Assembly (NCBI GenBank): GCA_964448285.1
Contig: CAYUWG010000010.1
Coordinates: 23,232 to 87,231, forward strand
Origin: CAYUWG01 sp964448285
Lineage (GTDB): Bacteria > Bacteroidota > Ignavibacteria > SZUA-365
Direction: 5' to 3'
DNA length: 64,000 bases
The notes beneath the pieces were generated by a model that was given only the letters and a program-made list of their open reading frames with translations, made no database searches and was not told where the DNA came from. The position numbers and the translations under genes were made by a program. Below are positions 9,564 through 18,727 of this stretch, piece by piece (position 1 is the stretch's first letter; each line of letters begins with the position of its first letter).

Positions 9564-10318
9564 CCAACTTGGTTTCGCTCGGTTTTATTTCATTCATTTT
9601 CATTCTGTCCGGCTGTTCCGTTCTTCGAACGATTACAGGTAGTGATATCGATCCCGATCGCTTCGATAAGGCACGTCAGGCACGAATGCTGGAAGTCCGA
9701 CAACAAGCAGCTTTGCATTTAGCTGAGCGACTTATCTCGGGAGATCCTGTGGATAACGGTGATGTAACACTTTACATCAATCAGGAAGGAGTTGGGAAGT
9801 TCGTTCAGCAATATATCGGTACCAACGGCTGGATTGATTCTCACACGCGCTATATTATACGCAACGCAACAGTACAACTCTTTAATGGTTCTGCGATAAT
9901 GTCGCTCGACTTGTTTGTTCATAGCGATAAATATAGCACCGATGTTGAGCTTGTTATGGATTGCATCCTTTCTTTTCGTATTGTCAATGATGAATTGGAA
10001 GCGCTTGTAGAACCGTTCAATATTTCTCCGAAGGTCACGGCAGAAGGCGTACTTTTACCCTTTGAGGATATTCTCGCCGATATCATCAAAGTCCGACTGG
10101 CAAGGTTGAGCAAGGATATTCCTCCCATCCGTTTCCCGATTGACTATTCCAGTACAATTCCCATGGAATCAGTGAATACCTCAATCCGTACAAAGGTCAA
10201 CATGTCCATACAAAGTCCGAGACGGCTCATAAACAGCAGGCTTATACTGAAGGAAGTTCTCGTCTTTAATCGTTGCATTGTCATATCCATGGATATCAAT
10301 AAGCTTTCCGTAAAATGA
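9560..10318 (+). CDS. Lipoprotein of unknown function (252 aa)
   Basis: The ATG overlaps the rsmG stop (ATGA). The protein has a lipoprotein signal (FIFILSGCSVLR, lipobox Cys at about residue 19) and then a mixed alpha/beta soluble domain with many alternating hydrophobic residues, plausible for a lipid-binding or beta-sandwich fold. It shares gene order, size and lipobox with the next gene, to which it is joined by another 4-base overlap, and the two may act together. No catalytic motif is visible and I do not recognise the family. It probably faces the periplasm from the outer membrane. Confidence 0.75.
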   Translation: MTNLVSLGFISFIFILSGCSVLRTITGSDIDPDRFDKARQARMLEVRQQAALHLAERLISGDPVDNGDVTLYINQEGVGKFVQQYIGTNGWIDSHTRYIIRNATVQLFNGSAIMSLDLFVHSDKYSTDVELVMDCILSFRIVNDELEALVEPFNISPKVTAEGVLLPFEDILADIIKVRLARLSKDIPPIRFPIDYSSTIPMESVNTSIRTKVNMSIQSPRRLINSRLILKEVLVFNRCIVISMDINKLSVK

Positions 10319-11169
10319 AAGGATACTTCATTGTTTTGCTGTTTGTCTCGTTTGTACTTCCATCGTGCTCGACCCTCGATATACCGACGACGGAAGAATC
10401 CCTTCAGACAATACACCGCATAAGCCCTCAATTAGCGTTTACCGATAAAGCGATAGATGTAATCAGCATGATGCTTCCATCAGCCGTTCATATTACTGTG
10501 AACTTGAAGCAAGCTGCATTGAATCGCTTCATTAAAGGTATTACAGAGAACAGAACCGACGATTTACATGTTCTGCTGCATAAGACAAGCCCGCTCGTTT
10601 CCGAGACAAAAACGATCCTGGGATTACCATACTCAAATTATATCGATCTCGATTCCGGTTTCATGACAATCAACGTAAAGGAAATGCGTTTCACGCGTTT
10701 TTCCGGAACTCGAGTTGATGCCGTTTTCGCGTTGGAGGGAAAGGGCAGGATTCGCGCATCGGGCAGGTACATGGGAATTCCAGGGAGAACATCACCGGAA
10801 TTGGAATTATCGCTTAATGATGTCGTTTCGTTCGATCTCGGTCTTGTCGAAGGTAATCTCCAACTACGACCCGTTCAGAAGACGGTAGTCCTTAAGACAA
10901 GGATGCTGGTAACGCTTTTAGAGTGGAAGATCCCATGGAGTGAGGAAATCGACCTCCAGGTTGCGGACATTGTCCCTGCTTTCACTTTGCCGTCAACACT
11001 TCGTGGTTCTATACAGTTACCTGTACCAGCCTCCACTCCTGGCGAGAAGAGTGTGGAGTATCATGAGCGTCGGATCGAATTATTTCAAACAACCGTGATA
11101 TTCGATGATGATGCTCTCTCACTGCGGACGAACTTCGACATCAGGAACGAGAATGGACAAAGAAAGTAG
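10315..11169 (+). CDS. Lipoprotein of unknown function (284 aa)
   Basis: It is translationally coupled to the previous lipoprotein gene through a 4-base overlap. The signal peptide ends in a lipobox (FVLPSCSTLD, Cys at about residue 19). The rest is beta-rich; ITVNLKQAALNRFIKGI, the strand-turn pattern around GFMTINVKEMRFTRF, and LQLRPVQKTVVLKT suggest a long curved sheet such as TULIP-like or AsmA-like lipid-binding proteins, but this is a guess from pattern only. It is the last gene of the plus-strand run and converges on a minus-strand T9SS gene 80 bases away; no good terminator is visible between them. Confidence 0.72.
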   Translation: MKGYFIVLLFVSFVLPSCSTLDIPTTEESLQTIHRISPQLAFTDKAIDVISMMLPSAVHITVNLKQAALNRFIKGITENRTDDLHVLLHKTSPLVSETKTILGLPYSNYIDLDSGFMTINVKEMRFTRFSGTRVDAVFALEGKGRIRASGRYMGIPGRTSPELELSLNDVVSFDLGLVEGNLQLRPVQKTVVLKTRMLVTLLEWKIPWSEEIDLQVADIVPAFTLPSTLRGSIQLPVPASTPGEKSVEYHERRIELFQTTVIFDDDALSLRTNFDIRNENGQRK

Positions 11170-11248
11170 TACTCTTCAATGTTCCTTCACGAAGGATGAG
11201 ACTGGATTCCGATACATACGTTTGCATGAATAATCGCGACTGATATCA

Positions 11249-13072
11249 TCAACGGATGAGGAGAATACGTGCTTCGGCATTGTCGCGAGACAGCACCGTT
11301 ATGAAATACATACCGGGGTTCAACTCAGCAATTGGAATATTCAGCGTCGTCATCCCTTGAGAAATCTCACGGACGAAGCGCGGGATGACTTCGATACCAA
11401 TGGTGTTTGAAATGATGACCGCGATCGATGCCGTTGTGGATGATTCAATATCCAGCGATACGTGTTTCCTACCTTGCAAGGGGTTCGGATAAACGTCTGA
11501 GAGTTTCAAGCTCGAAGGAAATATGAATGCTTTTACCGAGGTCGGCGTCTGTAGCGTAAATGCAAACTCCGTACCCTTAGGTGAACGACCCGTTATGGTT
11601 CGGGCATCGATCCACCATCGGTAATTTCCATCTGGAAGCGATAGAGGAAGCGTGCGTCCTTTGATATTCTTTATTATTTGGACCGGTGTACCATTTCGTA
11701 CATACGAAAGATCGTACACTGTGTTGATATCTGAAGAAAGATTATCTGGTAGGCTCCATTCAAACCGTGTAAAATAGGAGAGAGTTGAAGCATCGTTCGG
11801 TGAAAGAAGACGCACGACATCCGGTGTGATGAGTACCGGTGAATAATGTGCCCGAGTAAAGAAAACATCACCAGCATCTCGTCGTGCATCCTGCCAGACG
11901 ATATAACATACTCCATCATCGCCGACAATCAAGTGCCCTTCTTCCTGCCGCGAATTGGGGGATTCATCCGTAAGTTTGTTCCCCGTCGAAAATGTGTTTC
12001 CTCCATCGACAGAGGTCGTGTAATACACATCCATTGCATCAGTCCGGTTATCCTGGTACACGATAAGGATTGCGCCGGACGGCAGGACGCCAACGGTTGC
12101 ATAATTGGTTTGTCGCGGCGAGTCAGAGATCTTAAGATCAGGTCCACAGACATCAGCATTTGAAAGAAGGACAGCGTAGAAGATATTATCCTTTCCACCT
12201 TGTGCCTGTCGTGCATCACGCCAAACGACGTGGAGGTTATCGTACTGATCTAAAGTTACAGAAGGCCCGGTCATTGGACATGCATCGATCATCCATGACT
12301 GCGACGCCGCGGGAATCGCCGGGTCGAATGTATCGCCGCCGGTCTTGGATCGTGATATAAAGATATCTCTACGATTATTGATATTACTGCGATATGCGAG
12401 ATAAACGACTTTCTGCGCGGTGACGGCAATATCAATGGCGCAGCATTCACAGCTTCCTCCAAAGCCTTCCGGCATCCAGCTCACGCGTTTCGGCTTGGTA
12501 AACGACATTCCACCATCAGTGGATTTCGTGAAATAGATCTGATGATTCGCGTCAAGTCCTTGCTGTTGGTCGCGTGCATCGACAAACGCGACATAGATGT
12601 GGTTTTCCGCATCGACGGCGATAGCGGGAAAGTCCTGTGCCCACTTCGATGCATCATCGCTTAGTGAGACGGGTACGGAAAAACTCAAACCGGCATCTTC
12701 CGAACGTGTATAAAACACATCCGGTTGGTTATTGATCTTCTGTTCAACCCAGACGACATGAATTCGTCCGAGACCATCGATAGCGAAATTCGGTCGTCGT
12801 TGGTTGCCGCCCGGAACTTTCCCACCCCGGTAAACCGGCCTGTTCGGCGAAAAGGTGTTTCCGCCATCGGTTGAAGTCGCCATATAGATATCACCGTTGG
12901 AATTCGTCCGCGTATCGACCCAGAGAACGTAGAGACCGCCATTACGGTCTATGCGAATTGTTGGGACCTTTTGTGCGCGGTTCCCTGCATCATCGTTTAT
13001 TCGGATGTTCGGTGAGAAGGTCTGACTGAATAGCGTAGAACAAAACAGCAGGAGTACACAAACATGTCTCAT
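11249..13072 (-). CDS. Secreted BNR/sialidase-like propeller with T9SS sorting domain
   Basis: The frame extends to 13246, but this would overlap the upstream gene, and the signal peptide begins at the ATG at 13072 (MRHVCVLLLFCSTLFSQ), giving 607 residues. Five or more Asp-box/BNR motifs occur (STDGGNTFS, SEDAGLSFS, STDGGMSFT, SVDGGNTFS), marking a six-bladed propeller like those of sialidases. The Arg triad needed for sialidase activity is not evident, so binding rather than catalysis is as likely. A short Ig-like region follows, then a divergent T9SS type-A domain (YPNPLQGRKHV, LNPGMYFITVL, final R). It lies 55 bases after the next minus-strand gene and may share its transcript. Confidence 0.82.
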   Translation of the reverse strand: MRHVCVLLLFCSTLFSQTFSPNIRINDDAGNRAQKVPTIRIDRNGGLYVLWVDTRTNSNGDIYMATSTDGGNTFSPNRPVYRGGKVPGGNQRRPNFAIDGLGRIHVVWVEQKINNQPDVFYTRSEDAGLSFSVPVSLSDDASKWAQDFPAIAVDAENHIYVAFVDARDQQQGLDANHQIYFTKSTDGGMSFTKPKRVSWMPEGFGGSCECCAIDIAVTAQKVVYLAYRSNINNRRDIFISRSKTGGDTFDPAIPAASQSWMIDACPMTGPSVTLDQYDNLHVVWRDARQAQGGKDNIFYAVLLSNADVCGPDLKISDSPRQTNYATVGVLPSGAILIVYQDNRTDAMDVYYTTSVDGGNTFSTGNKLTDESPNSRQEEGHLIVGDDGVCYIVWQDARRDAGDVFFTRAHYSPVLITPDVVRLLSPNDASTLSYFTRFEWSLPDNLSSDINTVYDLSYVRNGTPVQIIKNIKGRTLPLSLPDGNYRWWIDARTITGRSPKGTEFAFTLQTPTSVKAFIFPSSLKLSDVYPNPLQGRKHVSLDIESSTTASIAVIISNTIGIEVIPRFVREISQGMTTLNIPIAELNPGMYFITVLSRDNAEARILLIR

Positions 13073-13127
13073 AGTATGGGCTTTCGTTTTGAGGGTGAGT
13101 GAAAACTGTTCGATCACGAATTGTCTC

Positions 13128-14444
13128 TTACCTAGAAATGTTGAACGAGCCGTAGAGCGAAGTCGATGTGAGTCTAATTTGATAGTAATAGATCCCGCTC
13201 GGCAGCGCTGATGTCTGGAGCTCCACCTGATGTTTCGATCTATCAATAGTTCGATCGAACGCCACGCGGCCTGTCACATCCGTCACTCTGACTTGAGCGC
13301 TTTCGTGCAACGGATCGGAGAATGAGAGGATAACGACATCTGTGGCGGGATTCGGATATGTCGTCACGTAAAGAGAGTGAGGTACTGCAGGCTGGTTGAT
13401 CCTCGTTGTGGAGACACGTTTTCGAAGGACACCATCTCCTGCGGTACCGATTAAGAGCCATGATTCCTCGGGTAACGCTGTTGGAATATCGACAACACAG
13501 AGAAAACCTTTCCAACTCTCTGTCTCTGGTGTTTCTCTCCACGTCTTGCCGGCATCGGCGCTCTCAAACAATACAAATGACGGAGAACCGACCGTTGCCA
13601 ATCCAACCGCGTAGAGTTTCCCTCCCGGAAGCGACTCCAATCCATAGATATAAAAGCGGGTGTTGTTCAAACTTGTGAGATTCCAGGAACGACCGCCGTC
13701 AGTCGATTTCATCACCGCTCCTTCCATCCCGGCATAGACGATACTTGTATCGCTCTCGTCTGCAACGATTGAGTTGCATGCATTATCCCCTCCAAGAAAA
13801 GGATGCACCTGGTGCCACGTCGAGCCGAGATCTTCCGAGAGATAGATGTAGGGAGCGAATATCCCCGTCTCGCCACCGACCCAGACACGGCGGGTTCGTG
13901 AATCCGTTCGGACGACATTCGTTGCGCCGATCCCGATATCCAGGACTTTCTCATAAGGCCCCGTAAGTGGTCTGCGAAAGAGCTTCCCTTCCGAGCCGGC
14001 AAACGTTTCACCGCAGATCATCGGCGAGGGGAAGCCATCGAGTGTCCATATCGAACGCACGGAACCTTTCGATATTCCATCATCGGAGGCAAACCACGAT
14101 GTGTCGGAGTTTTCCGTGCAGTAGATCACCGAAACACTGGTGTCACCGGGCAGTCTCTCTATTCCCACTGTGACGGCATATCCGAGCGGACCAAAACTAT
14201 GGGGATAGATGGAACGAACGCGTTGGCCGTGCAATCCGATCGCTTCCCAACCGCGATCCGTGCCACCGAGGTTTCGAACATAGGCTCCATCGCTCGTTGC
14301 GGCATAGACCTTTCCACCATAGACACGAAGGTCGAAGATTGATTTTCCTTCCAAGCCAAATCTTTCGAACTGTGCCTGGATGTTCCCTGAGTGAGAGAGT
14401 AATAGTGCGAAGAGAGTAATAAGAAGGAGTTTGTATGGATTCAT
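13128..14444 (-). CDS. Secreted Ycf48/BNR-type propeller with T9SS sorting domain
   Basis: This 438-residue protein has a signal peptide (LLLITLFALLLSHSGNIQAQ) and AAGGTG placed as ribosome-binding site before the ATG. Repeated YAATSDGAYV-, STDGGRSWN- and SADAGKTWR-type units define a BNR/Ycf48-like beta-propeller, as found in sortilin/Vps10-type and photosystem-assembly propellers. The C-terminal 80 residues form a T9SS type-A domain (TTYPNPATDVVILSF, LPSGIYYYQI, final R). It is placed directly upstream of another propeller cargo gene, so the pair probably forms one surface unit. No enzymatic residues can be assigned. Confidence 0.83.
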   Translation of the reverse strand: MNPYKLLLITLFALLLSHSGNIQAQFERFGLEGKSIFDLRVYGGKVYAATSDGAYVRNLGGTDRGWEAIGLHGQRVRSIYPHSFGPLGYAVTVGIERLPGDTSVSVIYCTENSDTSWFASDDGISKGSVRSIWTLDGFPSPMICGETFAGSEGKLFRRPLTGPYEKVLDIGIGATNVVRTDSRTRRVWVGGETGIFAPYIYLSEDLGSTWHQVHPFLGGDNACNSIVADESDTSIVYAGMEGAVMKSTDGGRSWNLTSLNNTRFYIYGLESLPGGKLYAVGLATVGSPSFVLFESADAGKTWRETPETESWKGFLCVVDIPTALPEESWLLIGTAGDGVLRKRVSTTRINQPAVPHSLYVTTYPNPATDVVILSFSDPLHESAQVRVTDVTGRVAFDRTIDRSKHQVELQTSALPSGIYYYQIRLTSTSLYGSFNISR

Positions 14445-14585
14445 GGTTTCACCTTAAAAAGGTCGTCATCAAAATGACAGCATAACCAGAAAGATGTTAC
14501 TCATTCGTGTTAAAAAAGGAAAACGTCCGGGAGGGGTGACCGCTGATCGTCACAACTTCAAAAAGTCACTGCCTTAAACTTCGTC

Positions 14586-14620
14586 TTATTAAAAAGAAAT
14601 GCGCCCTGACACAGGGCGCA
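14586..14620 (-). terminator. Intrinsic terminator of the collagen-like operon
   Basis: A perfect 9-bp GC-rich stem (TGCGCCCTG at 14600-14608 with CAGGGCGCA at 14612-14620) and a 3-base loop is followed on the minus strand by TTTCTTTTTAAT. It lies 25 bases beyond the stop of the gene at 14645 and marks the end of the two-gene unit starting at 16633. Confidence 0.88.
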
Positions 14621-14644
14621 CTTTGAGGAGGATATGTGGGGGGA

Positions 14645-15169
14645 TTATTTCATGAGGGTCATTGAGCGGACTTGTGAAAAATCACCTGCGGTCAACCGGT
14701 AGAAGTATGTCCCGCTTTCGAGGTTCGCAGCATCGAATGTGACGTGGTACTCGCCGGGTAACTGCGTGCCTTTAAGGACGTGCACGCGTTGTCCTGCGGT
14801 CGTGAAGATTTCCAGCGTCACATCGCTCGTACGTTCCAATGTGTAGGTGATGGTCGTTGTCGGGTTGAACGGATTCGGATAGTTCTGCTGAAGAGAAAAA
14901 TCCGCTACTCTCTCGAATCGTTCGATGCGCGTGATGATGCCTGCAAGTACTCCGCCTCCCGGAATGAATCCGTTTGCAAGGCGAATACCGTCCGTCTCGT
15001 TGGATGTGGTTGCGGTTTGTCCGATTGATGCATGGAGCGTGAAGCCATTCGTTTGGGATATCCCGCCGCCTGCGTCAACCACGTTCCAGTGCATGTCGAG
15101 TGTTTGGGCTGCCATACTCGCGCTGATTGCGACCGTGAGGATGAGCATTCGATAGATGGTCTTTTTCAT
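14645..15169 (-). CDS. Small secreted protein with T9SS sorting domain
   Basis: The frame runs to 15208, but the ATG at 15167-15169 begins a signal peptide (MKKTIYRMLILTVAISA, cleavage near MAAQ) and gives 174 residues. The mature N-terminal part of about 65 residues contains VVDAGGGISQTNGFTLHASI and IRLANGFIPGGG, a short beta module often found directly before T9SS domains. The rest is a canonical type-A sorting domain (QQNYPNPFNPTTTITY, LESGTYFYRL, final K). It starts 42 bases after the collagen-like gene and is followed by a strong terminator, so the two are co-transcribed, presumably from the sigma-54 promoter at 16686. Confidence 0.85.
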   Translation of the reverse strand: MKKTIYRMLILTVAISASMAAQTLDMHWNVVDAGGGISQTNGFTLHASIGQTATTSNETDGIRLANGFIPGGGVLAGIITRIERFERVADFSLQQNYPNPFNPTTTITYTLERTSDVTLEIFTTAGQRVHVLKGTQLPGEYHVTFDAANLESGTYFYRLTAGDFSQVRSMTLMK

Positions 15170-15211
15170 GGTAGATGTTTCCTTGTCTTTCAGGTGTATT
15201 GAAATCACTGG

Positions 15212-16633
15212 TTACCTGGTGGAGTAGATACCGCGACTCTCATTGAGACCCCAATCAGCGGGACTGAGGTATTTGCCGCGTTCATTGGCCGGCTTTTCGA
15301 CTTCGACTTGGATGCGATGCTTTCTCGCGTACATGTCATTACGAATGCCGGTGACTTGCCACGAGACTTTCATTCCGGATTTTCCGCCGGAGATCCTGAA
15401 CTGGCGTCCCGTCATTTCCTTAGAGATGTACACCGGCGCAAATCCACCGACGCACGTAAGTTGGTAACGGAAATCCTGATTCAAAGCATCGAACCAATCC
15501 GGCATCTCGACGAGCGCATCGCCATTCTGATCGAGCGTGACAACTCCATCGTAGATGTTCTTCATGTCCGGTGATTCGACGAAGGAGTGGTAGAGGTATT
15601 TGTTTTCAGGATCAAGGGGATGGTCGATGCGAAAACTTCCGCACTGTTTGCTGAGCTGACCGTTGACCATCAGGTTGCCAGGGACAACCCATCCGCCATT
15701 GCCATCGGAGATGAGGCCGGCGCCTGTGTCACCCTTGTCACCTTTATCGCCTTTATCGCCCTTATCGCCTTTGTCTCCCTTCTCACCTTGTTCGCCTTGC
15801 TCGCCTTGTTCGCCCTGCTCGCCTTGTTCGCCCTGCTCGCCTTGTTCGCCTTGCTCGCCTTGCTCGCCTTTGTCGCCCTTATCGCCTTTGTCACCCTTAT
15901 CGCCTTTGTCGCCCTTATCGCCTTTGTCACCTTTTGGCCCCATCGGTCCGGCGGGTCCTCTTGGTCCAACCAGTCCTTGTGGTCCCATTGGCCCCATCGG
16001 TCCGCCGGGTCCTTGTGGTCCCATTGGCCCCATCGGTCCGGCCGGTCCTTGTGGCCCCTGGAAGGCTGAAGCTGAAGCTTTCTTTACAATACCGTCACCG
16101 GATTTATCGTGAACGAGAACGTACAGAGGAGATGTAGTGGGGACGTCACTCACTCTCAATTGGCCTTCAACATCGAGGCGCGCTTTGGGAGATGATGTAC
16201 CGACACCGACGTTTCCAAGTGCATAGTAAATCGTGTTACCATTGATCACCCATGGGGCGAGTGATGATGGCGAACTTGTCAGGGAAGTTCGGGGGCTGAA
16301 CGTAACGCTCGACGAAATGCTCGGGCCGGAAATCGCCGTGACTTCCAAATACGTTTGCTGATTGAAAATTCCGGGAAGCGGTTTCAGCGATCCAAGGACG
16401 ACAGCGAATGTCCCTTGATCGACCGAAACGGAACTGTGACGCTCAGTCCACAACGCAGAACCGCCGGTTGCGGATGAGTAAATCGAGAACTGAAGGTCGT
16501 GCGATCCCTGAAGCGGCGTCCCTGAAGAGTTACGCAGTAAACCCTGGAAGGACATGGTCGATGGCGCTTGCGCGGTGACTGTGCTATGGATAGTCAGCAC
16601 CAGCAGTGCGACGAGAGAGAAGATGTGTTTCAT
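15212..16633 (-). CDS. Secreted collagen-like (Gly-X-Y) fibre protein
   Basis: This 473-residue protein has a signal peptide (LVALLVLTIHSTVTAQ) and GGAG as ribosome-binding site. Residues 23-130 form a beta domain like those heading bacterial tail-fibre-like proteins (STMSFQGLLRNSSGTPL). GNVGVGTSSPKARLDVEG near 140-157 is the common linker before trimeric fibres. Residues 193-306 are about 38 uninterrupted Gly-X-Y triplets. The C-terminal 150 residues (HPLDPENKYLYHSFVE, NIYDGVVTLD) are a conserved head domain that probably drives trimerisation. There is no T9SS sorting domain, so export beyond the periplasm is unexplained. It is the first gene of a two-gene operon preceded by a sigma-54-type promoter. 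Confidence 0.88.
   Translation of the reverse strand: MKHIFSLVALLVLTIHSTVTAQAPSTMSFQGLLRNSSGTPLQGSHDLQFSIYSSATGGSALWTERHSSVSVDQGTFAVVLGSLKPLPGIFNQQTYLEVTAISGPSISSSVTFSPRTSLTSSPSSLAPWVINGNTIYYALGNVGVGTSSPKARLDVEGQLRVSDVPTTSPLYVLVHDKSGDGIVKKASASAFQGPQGPAGPMGPMGPQGPGGPMGPMGPQGLVGPRGPAGPMGPKGDKGDKGDKGDKGDKGDKGDKGEQGEQGEQGEQGEQGEQGEQGEQGEQGEKGDKGDKGDKGDKGDKGDTGAGLISDGNGGWVVPGNLMVNGQLSKQCGSFRIDHPLDPENKYLYHSFVESPDMKNIYDGVVTLDQNGDALVEMPDWFDALNQDFRYQLTCVGGFAPVYISKEMTGRQFRISGGKSGMKVSWQVTGIRNDMYARKHRIQVEVEKPANERGKYLSPADWGLNESRGIYSTR
15716..16057 (-). repeat. 9-bp-unit tandem repeat encoding collagen-like triplets
   Basis: About 38 in-frame Gly-X-Y triplets. The first 14 are Pro-rich (GPQ, GPM, GPA), followed by a block of 7 GDK, 9 GEQ, 1 GEK and 5 GDK triplets, then GDT-GAG. 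At DNA level the charged block is nearly perfect 9-bp tandem repeat, so copy number can change without a frameshift. The alternating positive/negative triplets suit salt-bridge stabilisation of a triple helix lacking hydroxyproline. Confidence 0.92.
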
Positions 16634-16685
16634 GATATTGAACTCCGTTTGAGTTAGTGGAAGAAATATTTACGACTCAGAGAGT

Positions 16686-16701
16686 TGCAGTGCTCATGCC
16701 A
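16686..16701 (-). promoter_or_regulatory. Sigma-54 (RpoN) promoter of the collagen-like operon
   Basis: Read on the minus strand the sequence is TGGCATGAGCACTGCA, preceded by C. It matches the -24/-12 consensus YTGGCACGRNNNTTGCW at all but two specified positions, with the GG and GC elements 12 bases apart as required. Predicted initiation near 16674 leaves a leader of about 40 bases containing the GGAG ribosome-binding site before the ATG at 16633. The sigma-54 activator gene ends only about 110 bases upstream. No similar site was found before other genes in the window. Confidence 0.72.
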
Positions 16702-16808
16702 GTAGGAAAAACCGTAAAACCAAGGCAAAACGAACGGAACGCGACAGAGCACGTCCGCTGTGCCGATATGGCAATCTCTACGGCGTCCGGAGTCCCGGAC
16801 GGTGGCTG

Positions 16809-18557
16809 TTACTGGATTTCGAGTTCGGTGAGGAGTTCGTACAAGTGGCTTCGACTTAGGCCAAGAATTCGTGCTGCTTCCGTTTTATTGTTCTTCGCGC
16901 TTTCCAATGCATTGATGATGAGTTGGCGTTTGAATGCCGTCATCGCCTGATTCAAATTTCCGGATTCCATGTTCACGGATAGCTCATTCCCCGAACCGAC
17001 GATTTCTTCCGGAAGATCGGCAAGTGTCAGGCGATCCGATTTGCTGAGAATGACGGCGCGCTCCATCGTATTCGAAAGTTGCCTGATATTGCCGGGCCAG
17101 TCATACATGCTGAGGATCGCCATTGCTGAGTTATCGATTTCGGCAAGGGCTTTCTTCTCTCGCGCTGCATAAGCCTGAAGGAAATGCCGAGCAAGGTGTG
17201 GGATGTCTTCTTTCCGTTCACGCAGAGCCGGTAATGAAATCATGACCACATAAAGCCGATAGTACAGATCCTCTCGAAACTGTCCGTCCTTGACAAGCTG
17301 GGAGAGATTGCGGTTGGTCGCAGCGACGATGCGAACGTTTACGGAAATCGGCTTGCTTCCGCCGACGCGCTCGATCACGCGTTCCTGAATTGCGCGGAGA
17401 AGCTTTGCCTGAAGGCCAAGAGCCATGTCGCCAATCTCATCGAGAAACAACGTCCCGCCGTCGGCTTGTTCGAACTTCCCTAAGCGTTGCGTTGTCGCTC
17501 CGGTGAACGCACCTTTCTCGTGACCGAAAAACTCACTTTCAAGAAGCGCTTCCGGGACGGCGCTTGCATTGACAACCACGAAGGGTTTGTTACGCCGTGC
17601 GCTGTTGTCGTGCAGCGCCCGCGCGATAAGTTCTTTACCGGTTCCGCTTTCCCCCTGGATAAGGACGTTCGCCGTCGTATCGGCGACGTGCACGACCGTT
17701 TCAAGAACGGATTGCAGCTTCTTACTTGCTCCGATGATGTTTGGGAATCGATATCGCTCCTTGAATGTCTCTTCCACATCACCGGTATCACGAGAATCAA
17801 CTCCAACGCTTCCCTTTGCCACAGTATGGACGATGCGCGCCATCATGGATGTGAACGATGGCAGGAACTGCGTGCGCTCTCGCGAAAAAATTCCACCGCT
17901 ATCTCTATTATCGAGATAAATCACACCAATGACTTTCCCTTCATCTTCGAGAGGCAGACAGAGAACCGAGCGAAGCTGAAACGAACGCACACTTCGAAAT
18001 TGCCCGAAGGTGTCATCGGAGGCCGCGTCTTCAATGAGCACCGGTTCATGCGATTCCATGACCCGATGAACGATAGTTCGGGAAATCTCAAACGCCGGTT
18101 CCTCGTTTGCACCTTCGAAGTTCTTCGACGCGAGTGTGGTGATGTCACCTGCTTCGTTCACGAGGGCGAGATAACCTCGTTTCGCACCGGTTAACGTCAG
18201 CGCTTTTTCCAATCCGATTTCAAGGACACGTGGCAGGGATGTTTCGCCGATGACGTTCATTCCGAATTCAATCAACTGGTGGAAGACGGCATTCTGCCGC
18301 TCAGCCTCACGCAAAGCCCGGTCCGTCTGACTGATGAACCGCGAGATGGTCACACGTGTCTGTTGTTGCTTATCCAGCAATTCTTTTAGCGCTTCGCGTG
18401 TGTTCCGGATGCTGTTTGGAGGATCAGGAGAAACGCTGCCCGCTTCTTTCATTAACGAAGTCAAAGCGCTGACATTTCCTTCCAACAATTCGTTGAAAAC
18501 ATATTGCAACCGCGCAAGCGGATTCGGTCCATCGGAAACGGATTGTTGTTCGCTCAT
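16809..18557 (-). CDS. Sigma-54-dependent transcriptional activator (GAF-AAA-Fis)
   Basis: The frame runs to 18824, but the ATG at 18555-18557 has AGGAATC before it and avoids overlap with the divergent kinase gene, giving 582 residues. A GAF domain covers about residues 95-245. The AAA+ domain shows Walker A GESGTGKE (302-309), the sigma-54 contact loop GAFTGA (349-354) and Walker B FLDEIGDM (371-378). The last 45 residues are a Fis-type helix-turn-helix (NNKTEAARILGLSRSHLYEL). It activates RpoN promoters in response to a ligand or signal at the GAF domain, not a receiver phosphorylation. The best target in view is the promoter at 16686. It is divergent from a Ser/Thr kinase with a 170-base shared upstream region. 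Confidence 0.93.
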   Translation of the reverse strand: MSEQQSVSDGPNPLARLQYVFNELLEGNVSALTSLMKEAGSVSPDPPNSIRNTREALKELLDKQQQTRVTISRFISQTDRALREAERQNAVFHQLIEFGMNVIGETSLPRVLEIGLEKALTLTGAKRGYLALVNEAGDITTLASKNFEGANEEPAFEISRTIVHRVMESHEPVLIEDAASDDTFGQFRSVRSFQLRSVLCLPLEDEGKVIGVIYLDNRDSGGIFSRERTQFLPSFTSMMARIVHTVAKGSVGVDSRDTGDVEETFKERYRFPNIIGASKKLQSVLETVVHVADTTANVLIQGESGTGKELIARALHDNSARRNKPFVVVNASAVPEALLESEFFGHEKGAFTGATTQRLGKFEQADGGTLFLDEIGDMALGLQAKLLRAIQERVIERVGGSKPISVNVRIVAATNRNLSQLVKDGQFREDLYYRLYVVMISLPALRERKEDIPHLARHFLQAYAAREKKALAEIDNSAMAILSMYDWPGNIRQLSNTMERAVILSKSDRLTLADLPEEIVGSGNELSVNMESGNLNQAMTAFKRQLIINALESAKNNKTEAARILGLSRSHLYELLTELEIQ

Positions 18558-18727
18558 TGTGATTCCTGTTTGCTGGATGCCTGTTTCAATGGAAAGGTGC
18601 GGATTGCAATTACTCGCACACCGATCTAACTTAACGAATGAAGAAGAAAGAGAATCAGATACCGACGCGAAAGGCCACATCACACACCTCCCATCCTTCA
18701 TTGTAGCAGTATTCAATCGGCATTTGC

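Noticed and set aside
11170..11248. Small hairpin (TCCTT/AAGGA) between convergent genes considered as terminator
   Set aside because: Only 5 bp of stem and no T-run on either strand.
15716..16057. CRISPR-like appearance of regularly spaced repeats
   Set aside because: Units are 9 bases, contiguous and in frame with Gly-X-Y coding; there are no spacers and no cas genes.
15587..16137. Plus-strand frames encoding SPLSPLSP, LFALLALFALL and similar repeats
   Set aside because: Antisense and shifted readings of the collagen-like 9-bp repeat, not genes.
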